Assembly (NCBI GenBank): GCA_051009015.1
Contig: JBPCWZ010000070.1
Location: 1 to 7,357 of the forward strand
Length of the DNA stretch: 7,357 nucleotides
Direction of reading: 5' to 3'
Source of the DNA: JAHRAH01 sp051009015
Lineage (GTDB): Bacteria > Pseudomonadota > Gammaproteobacteria > Tethybacterales > Persebacteraceae
Part shown: piece after piece, positions 1 to 5,861 of the stretch
Layout: each line of letters opens with the position of its first letter
Numbering within the stretch: position 1 is the first letter of the stretch
The notes under the pieces: model-generated
Seen by the model: only the letters and a program-made list of their open reading frames with translations
Database searches by the model: none
Told to the model about the DNA's origin: nothing
Program-made: the position numbers and the translations under genes

Positions 1-1
1 C

Positions 2-418
2 AATCAACTGCATTTGCCTTTTGCCGATTTGCCGACTCGCGATTCTTCGCTGACGCCCGAACAATCGCGCGAGCGCAGCCGTCAGGAAGCGCTTGATTTT
101 CACGACACACTCAGGCAGCGTCAGGCACTTCCGCTTGCCGAAGAAGAGGAAGAAAAAGCCGCGCCGGCAAGGCGGTTTGTCTGGCATTTGCAAACCGGCG
201 CATTCCAATCCACGGCGCAAGCCGAACAACGGCGCGCCGAGTTGGCATTAAAAGGTTATGCCGCCGTCATCCGCCCGGGCAAAACCGCCAATGGCGAAGA
301 TATCCATCGCGTTTGGATAGGACCTTTTGACAATGAAAACACCGCCGAAGAAATGCGCGCCAAACTTGCTTTGGAAGGATATGACGACATCCCGCTGCTA
401 AAATCGGCGGCGCAATAG
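2..418 (+). CDS. SPOR-domain protein, FtsN-like (5' end cut by window edge)
   Basis: Probable cell-division or envelope protein that binds denuded septal peptidoglycan through a C-terminal SPOR domain. The frame is open to the left edge, so the N-terminus, where an FtsN-type protein would have its membrane anchor, is missing. What remains is a polar linker with a short FHDTL...LPL stretch, like the conserved segment before the SPOR domain in beta/gamma FtsN-like proteins, then an acidic run (AEEEEEKAA). The SPOR domain fills the last ~80 residues: FVWHLQTGAF opens it, HRVWIGPFDNENTAEEM marks the second half, and YDDIPLLK ends it, showing the usual beta-alpha-beta duplication. An internal TTG at 14 has no special support as a start. 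The gene stops with TAG just before a strong terminator, so it probably ends its transcript. SPOR membership is clear. The FtsN assignment is inference; DedD- or RlpA-type proteins remain possible. Confidence 0.85.
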   Translation, partial: NQLHLPFADLPTRDSSLTPEQSRERSRQEALDFHDTLRQRQALPLAEEEEEKAAPARRFVWHLQTGAFQSTAQAEQRRAELALKGYAAVIRPGKTANGEDIHRVWIGPFDNENTAEEMRAKLALEGYDDIPLLKSAAQ

Positions 419-434
419 TCGGCGGTAATAATCC

Positions 435-491
435 CCGCCCTCTTCGTCATTCCCGCTTGTGCGGGAATGACAAAGATGGGCGGTTTTTTTT
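435..491 (+). terminator. Long Rho-independent terminator built around a palindromic repeat
   Basis: The stem is nested. CCGCCC (435-440) pairs with GGGCGG (478-483), TCTT (441-444) pairs with AAGA (473-476), and GTCATTCCCGC (446-456) pairs perfectly with GCGGGAATGAC (461-471) around a TTGT loop. One mismatch (C445/A472) and one bulged T477 interrupt it. Eight T residues (484-491) follow at once. It lies 16 bases after the stop of the SPOR gene and should end that transcript before the promoter of the next gene. Confidence 0.85.
446..471. repeat. ATTCCC-N8-GGGAAT palindrome, copy 1 (dRS3-like)
   Basis: A perfect inverted repeat with 11-bp arms and a 4-base loop. Its core at 449-468 fits the pattern ATTCCC-N8-GGGAAT, the published form of the neisserial dRS3 element; similar short palindromes occur in other proteobacteria. 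A near-identical copy lies at 1575-1594, and 22 bases (449-470 and 1575-1596) match in the same orientation with a single difference (G459 versus T1585). Calling it dRS3 proper would need evidence that the host is a Neisseria relative, which the window does not give. Confidence 0.75.
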
Positions 492-498
492 GGCGCGT

Positions 499-528
499 TT
501 GGCAAAACGGGCTTTTTTGTATTATAAT
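499..528 (+). promoter_or_regulatory. Sigma-70-type promoter of the ankyrin gene
   Basis: TTGGCA (499-504, one mismatch to TTGACA) and a perfect TATAAT (523-528) are separated by 18 bases. The expected transcription start, about 7 bases past the -10 box, falls near 535, only about two bases before the ATG at 537. The transcript would therefore be almost leaderless. The -10 box overlaps the left arm of an inverted repeat. Confidence 0.65.
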
Positions 529-553
529 GTCCGGCGATGTTGTCGGACATTAT
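524..553. promoter_or_regulatory. Perfect inverted repeat over -10 box and start codon (putative operator)
   Basis: ATAATGTCCG (524-533) and CGGACATTAT (544-553) are exact reverse complements separated by 10 bases, so the arm centres are about 20 bp, or two helical turns, apart. The left arm covers most of the -10 box, the spacer holds the ATG (537-539), and the right arm lies in codons 3-6. This geometry suits a dimeric DNA-binding repressor. If a longer upstream transcript exists, the same bases would fold into an RNA hairpin with the start codon in the loop. The role is inference; the symmetry is directly visible. Confidence 0.55.
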
Positions 554-1565
554 TGACTTTGGTCGTTTATCATCGCACGGCGCACGGCGCACGGCGCACG
601 GCGCACGGCGCACGGCTGAGACCTTTGGGCAAACGGCTTTTGCCGCTTTTGTCATAATCCTCGGCGGTTTTTGCGCTTTGACATTTGCCGACAAGGCATC
701 GGCGCAACAACCTCCGCCATCGTCCATTTCCTACACGACAAACCCCACCGGTTTGATAACCATCACCGCCGATGGCGAGGTCGTCGTTTTGTCGCAACCC
801 GCCGCCGGTTTGATGACGGTGACGATAAGCGGCGTCGGCTTTACGCTTGTCGGCGGCGAGTATGTCCGCTCCGGATATACCGGGCAGGATACTTTGACTT
901 TGCGCTTTTTGACTTCCTGCAGTATCCGCGATGGTTGCGCCGCTTTCGGCTTGGAAAGCGGGGATGTCAATGACCGCATCAATACTATTGCGACGATGGA
1001 TTTGGAAACGACGCGCCAGTTTATCGCTTCCGGCGCCGATATCAACGAGCGGACAGGCGAGCAGGCGAGTTCGTTTTTGCTTTATTATGCCCTGCGCATA
1101 ACCCCGCACGATTCGCCGCGCATTTCCATTATGCTGGCTGCCGGAGCGGATGTCAATGCAACGGCTCTCGCAGGCAACACAATGCTGCACCTTGCCGCCG
1201 CATCGTCCGACCAGACCATCCGAATGAGCAACTTTGTGAATATAGAGGGCATAGAAATTAATAAGGTCAATGACTTGGGGCAAACGCCGCTTGATTTTTT
1301 GGCGTTTGTTTCCAATAACCCAAACCCTATTGTCCGTAATATTTTGCAGGGCTTACACGGACCCAATGCCGAAAGATTGCGGGCGGCGGGCGGTGTTTGC
1401 ATAATCTTTGCCGGCATCGCCGAAGCCGTCCCCATCTGCGGCATATCCCAACAATCGCCCAACATTGCCCTGCCAAACAACGCCAACAAAACTTTCATCA
1501 TCCGCGGCGACAACTTAAACACGCCCGGCGTAATAGGCAACCTATCAACCCCGCCCAGCCAATAA
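537..1565 (+). CDS. Predicted exported ankyrin-repeat protein with slippable N-terminal repeat
   Basis: A 342-residue protein of unknown specific function. Residues 14-27 are two copies of HGARRTA, encoded by a 7-bp tandem repeat. A hydrophobic stretch (about 33-50) ending ADKASA|QQ looks like a Sec signal peptide cleaved after residue 56, with an unusually long, Arg-rich n-region. Residues ~62-125 are beta-rich and not recognised. Residues ~128-134 hold a Cys pair (CSIRDGC). Ankyrin repeats cover about 145-275, with the signatures FIASGADIN, MLAAGADVN, GNTMLHLAAA and GQTPLDFLA. A second Cys-containing segment (GGVC...VPIC, 285-301) and a polar tail follow. The start must be ATG 537 or TTG 540, because an in-frame TAA lies at 525-527 and the next usable start is past most of the signal peptide. 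No Shine-Dalgarno is visible. It stands alone between a terminator and a convergent gene. The likely location is periplasm or outside the cell; a partner protein or host interaction is speculation. Confidence 0.8.
   Translation: MLSDIIDFGRLSSHGARRTAHGARRTAETFGQTAFAAFVIILGGFCALTFADKASAQQPPPSSISYTTNPTGLITITADGEVVVLSQPAAGLMTVTISGVGFTLVGGEYVRSGYTGQDTLTLRFLTSCSIRDGCAAFGLESGDVNDRINTIATMDLETTRQFIASGADINERTGEQASSFLLYYALRITPHDSPRISIMLAAGADVNATALAGNTMLHLAAASSDQTIRMSNFVNIEGIEINKVNDLGQTPLDFLAFVSNNPNPIVRNILQGLHGPNAERLRAAGGVCIIFAGIAEAVPICGISQQSPNIALPNNANKTFIIRGDNLNTPGVIGNLSTPPSQ
574..615 (+). repeat. Six tandem copies of the heptamer CGCACGG
   Basis: Units lie at 574-580, 581-587, 588-594, 595-601, 602-608 and 609-615, all identical. 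The tract is inside the coding sequence just after the start, and encodes a 7-residue period because three units make 21 bases. Seven is not a multiple of three, so each unit gained or lost shifts the frame. One extra unit brings TGA (617-619) into frame directly after the tract. One unit lost leads to TAA at 655-657. This is the classic layout of a slipped-strand phase-variation tract. Confidence 0.9.
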
Positions 1566-1574
1566 TCCCCGTAG

Positions 1575-1594
1575 ATTCCCGCTTTTGCGGGAAT
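1575..1594. repeat. ATTCCC-N8-GGGAAT palindrome, copy 2
   Basis: ATTCCCGC (1575-1582), TTTT loop, GCGGGAAT (1587-1594): a perfect 8-bp-arm inverted repeat with the same core as the copy at 449-468. It lies 9 bases after the ankyrin stop codon. No T-run follows on either strand, so it is not a canonical Rho-independent terminator, though the hairpin may stabilise or attenuate the two convergent transcripts. Confidence 0.7.
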
Positions 1595-1640
1595 GATGAA
1601 AAAGGCGGGAATGACGAGAGTAGGCGGGAATGACGAAAGC
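1587..1640 (+). repeat. Three tandem partial copies of the GCGGGAATGA arm
   Basis: GCGGGAATGA starts at 1587, 1605 and 1624, spaced 18 and 19 bases, followed each time by a purine-rich spacer (TGAAAAAG, CGAGAGTAG, CGAAAGC). The first unit is the right arm of the palindrome at 1575-1594; the others lack a matching left arm. They fill nearly all of the 81-base gap between the two convergent stop codons. Confidence 0.7.
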
Positions 1641-1646
1641 GTTTTG

Positions 1647-2402
1647 CTAACTTCGCTGCAGGATTATCTGCAAGACAAATGCGCTGCCGAAATAACTTAA
1701 TAGCAGGAAGACAAAACCGGCGGCAAAGCCCGCTTTTGCCCGCCGCCCGCGCCAGCCGCGCAAATACCGCCCCAGCAACAAGACGGCAAAAACCAGCCAT
1801 GTCAGGGCGGCAAAAAGGTTTTTGTGCGTTAGCGCATAACCATCGCTTGCAATCAAACCCGAAAGCAGAGTCAGAGTCAGCAAAGCAAAACTCACCGCCA
1901 GCCAGCGAAAACATGCCGCTTCCTGCTGCAGCAGCGGCGGCGCGGCTTGTCCTGTTATTCGTTGTATCTTTTCGCTCAGGTGCAATTCCAGCCATAGCAG
2001 CATTGTCGCCAGTGCAAGCGCGTAGGATGCCATCGCCAAAAGCGCATGCGCCAACGACAAGCCGCCGGGGGGCGGGTTGTTTGTTTGCGCCGCCAAAGGC
2101 GCAAGCGATGCCAGCGCGACAAAAAGCAACAGCGAAATGCGGATGATGCCCGGGCGCGTCAGGGCGCGGCACGGCGCGGCGGCAAACAAGGCAAACAGCG
2201 ATGCGCCGACGCCGATATCCCAGCGCGGATAAGATTGGTAGTTTATCGCCAGCCCGAGGGCATGCAAGAGCATTGCCGCCGCCAAAAAGATGATGTCGGC
2301 GGAGGGTTTTGTTGCCGCCGGTTTGGTGTTTTGCGCCGCCGTTTGCCCGCGCAGCATTGCGGCGGCATAAAAGGCGGCGGCGGACAGGTGTAGTAGAATC
2401 AC
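1647..2402 (-). CDS. ypjD: CcsA/HemX-family membrane protein, YpjD-like
   Basis: An integral inner-membrane protein of the cytochrome c assembly (CcsA/HemX) family, probably haem-related or linked to membrane-protein function next to ffh; its biochemical role is not settled. From GTG 2402 it has 251 residues, close to E. coli YpjD. About eight hydrophobic segments are visible, near residues 1-16, 36-55, 64-79, 87-105, 117-138, 167-185, 196-212 and 225-247. Family marks are H119 in LSLAHALLAMASYALAL, H193 in LTHKNLF, the GRYLRGWRGR loop (211-220) and the terminal LSYFGSAFVLQIIL. The GTG start keeps the first membrane helix; the next ATG (2357) would lose it. Longer in-frame extensions toward 2786 lie over ffh and do not resemble the family. 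It is transcribed away from ffh with only six bases between the two start codons, a neighbourhood conserved with gammaproteobacteria. It ends convergent with the ankyrin gene. Confidence 0.85.
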   Translation of the reverse strand: MILLHLSAAAFYAAAMLRGQTAAQNTKPAATKPSADIIFLAAAMLLHALGLAINYQSYPRWDIGVGASLFALFAAAPCRALTRPGIIRISLLLFVALASLAPLAAQTNNPPPGGLSLAHALLAMASYALALATMLLWLELHLSEKIQRITGQAAPPLLQQEAACFRWLAVSFALLTLTLLSGLIASDGYALTHKNLFAALTWLVFAVLLLGRYLRGWRGRRAKAGFAAGFVFLLLSYFGSAFVLQIILQRS

Positions 2403-2408
2403 GATAAA

Positions 2409-3722
2409 ATGCTCGACAATCTTAGCCGGCAATTCGCCAATGTTATCAAAAAGTTCGGCGGACAGGGGCGGCTGAGCGAAAGTAATATCGCCGATGCCCT
2501 CGCCGATATCCGCACCGCTTTGATAGACGCCGATGTTGCGCTGCCGGTTGCCGATGCTTTTTTGGCGCGGGTAAAAGAAAGCGCGCTCGGCATTCGCGCC
2601 GATTCGCTCAACCCGGGGCGGATGTTTATCGCCATCGTCCATCGGCAACTGGCACAGATGATGGGCGAGGGGGCAAACTCGGCGCTTAATCTGAAAAAAC
2701 CGCCGGCGGTTGTGATGATATGCGGGCTGCAGGGGGCGGGCAAAACAACGACTCTCGCCAAGATAGCCAAACACCTGAAAACGCAAAACAAGAAGCGCGT
2801 GTTATTGGCGAGTGTTGATGTGCATCGTCCGGCGGCGATTGAACAACTGCGGCAACTTGCCGAAAGCGCGGGGATTGGTTATTTTGACAGCGGCCAAATG
2901 GGCGATGGGGGCGATGCTTTGGCGCGCGCCGCCGCTGTTTTGCCGATGGCGAGGCGGCAACTTGCCGATGCGGTTTTGGTTGATACTGCCGGGCGGACGA
3001 CTTTGGATGCGGCAATGATGACCGAACTTGCCGCCCTTGCCAAAGTATTGAAACCTTCGGAAACGCTTTTTGCCGTTGATGCGATGCAGGGGCGCGATGC
3101 CGTCAATACCGCCGCCGAGTTTGGCAAAGCCCTGCCGCTGACCGGCATTGTGCTGACGAAGTTTGACGGCGACAGCAGGGGCGGCGCGGCGCTTTCGGCA
3201 AAGGCGGTAACCGGCTGCCCTATCAAGTTTGTCGGCACCGGCGAAAAGCCGGATGATATGGAACTTTTTCATCCCGCCCGCTTTGCCGGAAGGTTGCTGG
3301 GCATGGGCGATATCGCCGGACTCGCCGATATGGTGCGCGGCAAAACCGCCGCGGCAAAAACCATCACCCGGGGCGATTTTAATTTGAACGACCAACTCGC
3401 GCAGTTGCGGGAGATGAAAAAGATGGGCGGGATTAAGAGCGTGCTGGAAAAAATGCCCGGCAACCTCGGCGCGCAGGCGACCGATGATGCGCCGATACGC
3501 CGGATGGAATCGGCGATACTTTCCATGACGCCGGCGGAGCGCGCAAACCCGGATATGATTAAATCCTCGCGCAAGCGGCGCATTGCCGGCGGGGCGGGCA
3601 TTGGCGTTTCCGATGTCAATCAGATGTTGCGGCAGTTTGAACAAACGCGCAAGGTAATGAAAAAACTCGCCAAACAACCGGGCGCGGCGATGCGCATTGT
3701 GCAAAGCATGATGGGGCGATGA
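2409..3722 (+). CDS. ffh: Signal recognition particle protein Ffh (SRP54)
   Basis: The GTPase of the bacterial signal recognition particle: it binds 4.5S RNA and nascent hydrophobic signal sequences and delivers ribosomes to FtsY at the inner membrane. The 437 residues are slightly fewer than the usual ~450. The N domain spans ~1-95. The G domain shows G1 GLQGAGKTTT (106-115), DVHRPAAIEQL (137-147), DTAGR (192-196), TKFDGDSRGGAAL (250-262) and TGEKPDD (277-283). The M domain (~320-437) carries GGIKSVLEKMPG and the RNA-binding SSRKRRIAGGAGI...DVNQMLRQF (386-410). Just after DTAGR, the LH(V/I)DE seen in many Ffh proteins is TTLDA here. No clear Shine-Dalgarno precedes the ATG; a TAGAAT at 2394-2399 is the only -10-like box, without a -35. 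It heads a run of overlapping genes rather than the rpsP-rimM-trmD cluster that often follows ffh. Identification is secure. Confidence 0.97.
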   Translation: MLDNLSRQFANVIKKFGGQGRLSESNIADALADIRTALIDADVALPVADAFLARVKESALGIRADSLNPGRMFIAIVHRQLAQMMGEGANSALNLKKPPAVVMICGLQGAGKTTTLAKIAKHLKTQNKKRVLLASVDVHRPAAIEQLRQLAESAGIGYFDSGQMGDGGDALARAAAVLPMARRQLADAVLVDTAGRTTLDAAMMTELAALAKVLKPSETLFAVDAMQGRDAVNTAAEFGKALPLTGIVLTKFDGDSRGGAALSAKAVTGCPIKFVGTGEKPDDMELFHPARFAGRLLGMGDIAGLADMVRGKTAAAKTITRGDFNLNDQLAQLREMKKMGGIKSVLEKMPGNLGAQATDDAPIRRMESAILSMTPAERANPDMIKSSRKRRIAGGAGIGVSDVNQMLRQFEQTRKVMKKLAKQPGAAMRIVQSMMGR

Positions 3723-4201
3723 CTTGCATGGCCGGCGATATTGAACAGCGGCATTTTTGGCAGTGGCGGGATGCCTATTGTCAATATGCCGCTTTCTACC
3801 GCTGCGCTATTAATGATGCGCAGTTGCGGCGGTTGTGGCAGTGGCTGACTTGCGAACCGCCGCAGGTTTTTGGCATTGTCGCCGAGAGCGGCGGCGAACT
3901 TTGGGGCATCGCCCATTGGCGTGTGCATCCGCATCCTTTGGCGGGGCGGATGACGGCGTATTTGGACGATTTGTTTGTGTTGCCAGACCGGCGCGGCATT
4001 GGCATCGGCAAAATGCTGACGGAGGAGTGTGCATTAAGAGCGTCAAAAAGCGGCTGCAACCGCCTGCGCTGGGCGACGGCAAAAGACAACTTCAACGCGC
4101 AAAAACTATATGACAAAATCGCCAAACGCACCGGCTGGCTTATCTACGACCTTGACATTGCCCCCGATATTGGCGCGGGCGAAGGCGCAAAGAATCAATG
4201 A
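3719..4201 (+). CDS. GNAT-family N-acetyltransferase
   Basis: A 160-residue acetyl-CoA-dependent acyltransferase of the GNAT fold, cytoplasmic, substrate unknown. The strands before the acetyl-CoA site read FGIVAESGGELWGIAHWRVHP (split near residue 60). Motif A is AYLDDLFVLPDRRG followed by IGIGKMLTEE (about 80-103), with the pyrophosphate-binding RRGIGIG. The later LRWATAKDNFNAQKLYDKIAKRTGW (starting near 116) is typical of small GNATs in which an Asn and a Tyr near the end shape the active site. The start ATG overlaps the ffh stop as ATGA (3719-3722), and its own stop overlaps the next start the same way, so it is probably translated by coupling. A second in-frame ATG at 3728 is possible. 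It could be a protein or ribosomal acetyltransferase given the company of ffh, but nothing in the sequence decides this. Confidence 0.9.
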   Translation: MTCMAGDIEQRHFWQWRDAYCQYAAFYRCAINDAQLRRLWQWLTCEPPQVFGIVAESGGELWGIAHWRVHPHPLAGRMTAYLDDLFVLPDRRGIGIGKMLTEECALRASKSGCNRLRWATAKDNFNAQKLYDKIAKRTGWLIYDLDIAPDIGAGEGAKNQ

Positions 4202-5091
4202 ACGACGCCGCGGTTGTTATTAAAAATGTGTGCAAGCACTATGGCGATTTGGCGGCGCTTGATGATGTGTCCATGACCGTCGGGCGCGGCGAATTCTTCG
4301 GCTTGCTGGGACCGAACGGCGCGGGAAAGACAACACTCATCGGCGTGCTTGGCGGCTTGATAAAAGCCGATTCCGGCAAGGCGGTGATAATGGATTCGGA
4401 TGTGCGCGCCGATGCTTTGGCGGCAAGGCGCAAAGTCGGCATTGTGACGCAGGAACTGTTGTATGACCCGTTTTTTACCGTGCGCGAGGCGCTGGTTTTT
4501 CAGGCAAAATATTACGGACTCGGCGGCGACAGGAAATGGATAGACACGCTGCTGGAAAGATTAAACCTGGGCGCGCAGCAAAACACCAACACCCGCAATT
4601 TATCCGGCGGAATGAAGCGCCGTTTGATGATAGCGCAGGCGCTTGTGCATCGCCCGCCGGTGATTGTTTTGGACGAACCTACGGCGGGCGTTGATATTAA
4701 TCTGCGCCTGTCGCTTTGGGGGTTTATCCGCGAGTTGAATAACGACGGGCATACCATTATTTTGACCACTCATTATTTGGAAGAAGCGGAAGCGTTGTGC
4801 CGCAAACTTGCGCTTATGCGCGGCGGCAAAGTCGTGGCATTGGACGATACGCGCAACTTGCTCGGCGGCTGCGTGCAAGTGCGCCTGCTTGCCGAAGGAA
4901 AGTTGCCGGACAATTTGCCGCCGCATCGCCGGAGGGAATCGGGGCGGATGATTTTTAACACTCTTAATTATGACGACATAGAGCCGCTATTGGCATCTTT
5001 GCGCCAATCGGGCGCGCGCATTGTGGATTTGGAAGTTGCGCCGGCAGATTTGGAAGACGCGTTTTTGCGCATTGTCGGCGCGCCGCAATGA
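4198..5091 (+). CDS. yadG: ABC-2 type exporter, ATP-binding subunit (YadG-like)
   Basis: The 297-residue nucleotide-binding subunit of an ABC exporter, paired with the permease downstream; the substrate of the YadGH type is not established. All ATPase motifs are intact: Walker A GPNGAGKTT (38-46), Q-loop Gln 85 in GIVTQE, signature NLSGGMKRRLMIAQAL (134-149), Walker B VIVLDEPTAGVD (155-166) and H-loop His 192 in TTHYLEEAE. The SGGMKRRLMIA...TAGVD...LWGF pattern matches E. coli YadG closely. Residues ~225-297 form a variable C-terminal region ending LEDAFLRIVG, typical of exporter ATPases. The start overlaps the acetyltransferase stop by four bases (ATGA, 4198-4201). In betaproteobacteria this pair usually lies between mla genes and bolA-murA, which fits its position here. 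DrrA/NodI-type drug or oligosaccharide exporters are related alternatives. Confidence 0.93.
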   Translation: MNDAAVVIKNVCKHYGDLAALDDVSMTVGRGEFFGLLGPNGAGKTTLIGVLGGLIKADSGKAVIMDSDVRADALAARRKVGIVTQELLYDPFFTVREALVFQAKYYGLGGDRKWIDTLLERLNLGAQQNTNTRNLSGGMKRRLMIAQALVHRPPVIVLDEPTAGVDINLRLSLWGFIRELNNDGHTIILTTHYLEEAEALCRKLALMRGGKVVALDDTRNLLGGCVQVRLLAEGKLPDNLPPHRRRESGRMIFNTLNYDDIEPLLASLRQSGARIVDLEVAPADLEDAFLRIVGAPQ

Positions 5092-5096
5092 AGGGG
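5091..5096 (+). promoter_or_regulatory. Shine-Dalgarno AAGGGG deciding the permease start
   Basis: AAGGGG lies 6 bases before ATG 5103 and after the alternative ATG 5088. It is one of the few convincing ribosome-binding sites in the window and favours 5103 as the true start of the YadH-like permease. Confidence 0.5.
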
Positions 5097-5102
5097 TCGG
5101 TC

Positions 5103-5861
5103 ATGTGCGGTTTTTGGGGGCTTTTGCAAAAGGAAGTCCTGCGTTTTTGGCGGGTGTTTTTTCAGACGGTGTTTGCTCCGGTGCTGGCGTCGTTTTTGTA
5201 TCTGCTTATCTTCTCGCACATACTGGAAGGGCGCGTTGAAGTTTATGACGGCATCGGCTATGCGGCGTTTTTGGCGCCGGGTTTGACGATGATGGCGATC
5301 TTGCAAAACAGTTTCGCCAATGCGTCATCGTCGTTAATCCAATCCAAGATAACCGGCAATCTTGTTTTTTTGCTGTTGCCGCCGATATCGGCGCGGGCGT
5401 TTTTTCTCGCCTATTTGTGCGCGTCCGCCGTGCGGGGTGTTGTTGTCGGCGTCGGGGTGATGCTTGTTTGCTGGCTGATAGCGCCGCCGCCGGGGGCGTT
5501 GTCGTTTTTGCCGATAGTTGTTTTTACTTTGCTTGGCGCGGTGTTTGCCGGGGCTTTGGGGTTTATCGCCGGTTTGTGGGCGGAGAAGTTTGACCATCTG
5601 GCGACTTTTACCAGTTTTATTATTATGCCGCTGACTTTTTTGTCCGGCGGTTTTTATTCGGTGCATACATTGCCGCCGTTTTGGAGCGCAGTGTCGCAGG
5701 CAAACCCGTTTTTTTACATGATAGACGGGTTTCGGCGCGGGTTTTTCGGCGAGGGCGATGCGCCGCTTTGGTTGTCGCTTTTGGTTGCCGGGGCGTCGGC
5801 ATTGGCGGTTTGCGCTTTGGCGTTGTTGCTTCTGGCGCGCGGGTATAAAATACGGGCATGA
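5103..5861 (+). CDS. yadH: ABC-2 type exporter, permease subunit (YadH-like)
   Basis: The 252-residue membrane subunit of the exporter. Six hydrophobic segments are visible, near residues 22-40, 53-75, 100-126, 132-158, 165-185 and 223-246. Family marks are KEVLRFWRVFFQT at the N-terminus (E. coli YadH has KEIHRFMRIWVQT), APGLTMMAILQNSFANASSS, PLTFLSGGFYSV and LPPFW...NPFFYMIDGFRRGFFG. Two starts are possible. ATG 5088 overlaps the ATPase stop (ATGA). ATG 5103 is preceded by AAGGGG (5091-5096) at 6-base spacing and gives MCGFW...KEVLRFW, matching the usual N-terminus of the family; it is chosen here. With 5088 the protein would have 257 residues. The gene ends inside the start codon of ibaG (ATGA, 5858-5861). 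Confidence 0.9.
   Translation: MCGFWGLLQKEVLRFWRVFFQTVFAPVLASFLYLLIFSHILEGRVEVYDGIGYAAFLAPGLTMMAILQNSFANASSSLIQSKITGNLVFLLLPPISARAFFLAYLCASAVRGVVVGVGVMLVCWLIAPPPGALSFLPIVVFTLLGAVFAGALGFIAGLWAEKFDHLATFTSFIIMPLTFLSGGFYSVHTLPPFWSAVSQANPFFYMIDGFRRGFFGEGDAPLWLSLLVAGASALAVCALALLLLARGYKIRA

Noticed and set aside
562..640. Twin-arginine (Tat) signal in the RR-containing n-region of the ankyrin protein
   Set aside because: The RR pairs are followed by TA rather than the x-F-L-K type context, and they come from the DNA repeat; a Sec signal fits better.
457..657. Small plus-strand frame overlapping the start of the ankyrin gene
   Set aside because: It begins inside the terminator hairpin and has no domain or signal peptide. 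It matters only as the frame entered when one heptamer unit is lost.
570..1283. Long open frame on the minus strand opposite the ankyrin gene
   Set aside because: It is kept open by the heptamer tract and the codon bias of the plus-strand gene. The product is low in recognisable motifs and its start lacks a ribosome-binding site.
2394..2424. Promoters for ffh (TAGAAT) and ypjD (TAAGAT on the minus strand)
   Set aside because: Each is only a -10-like hexamer without a matching -35 box, too weak to list as a feature.
2802..3704. 300-codon minus-strand frame under ffh
   Set aside because: Antisense shadow of a secure ffh gene; no family features.
5823..5857. Promoter for ibaG-murA inside the permease gene (TATAAA/TAAAAT)
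   Set aside because: No acceptable -35 hexamer at 16-18 bases, and the sequence is constrained by the permease codons; it may be chance.
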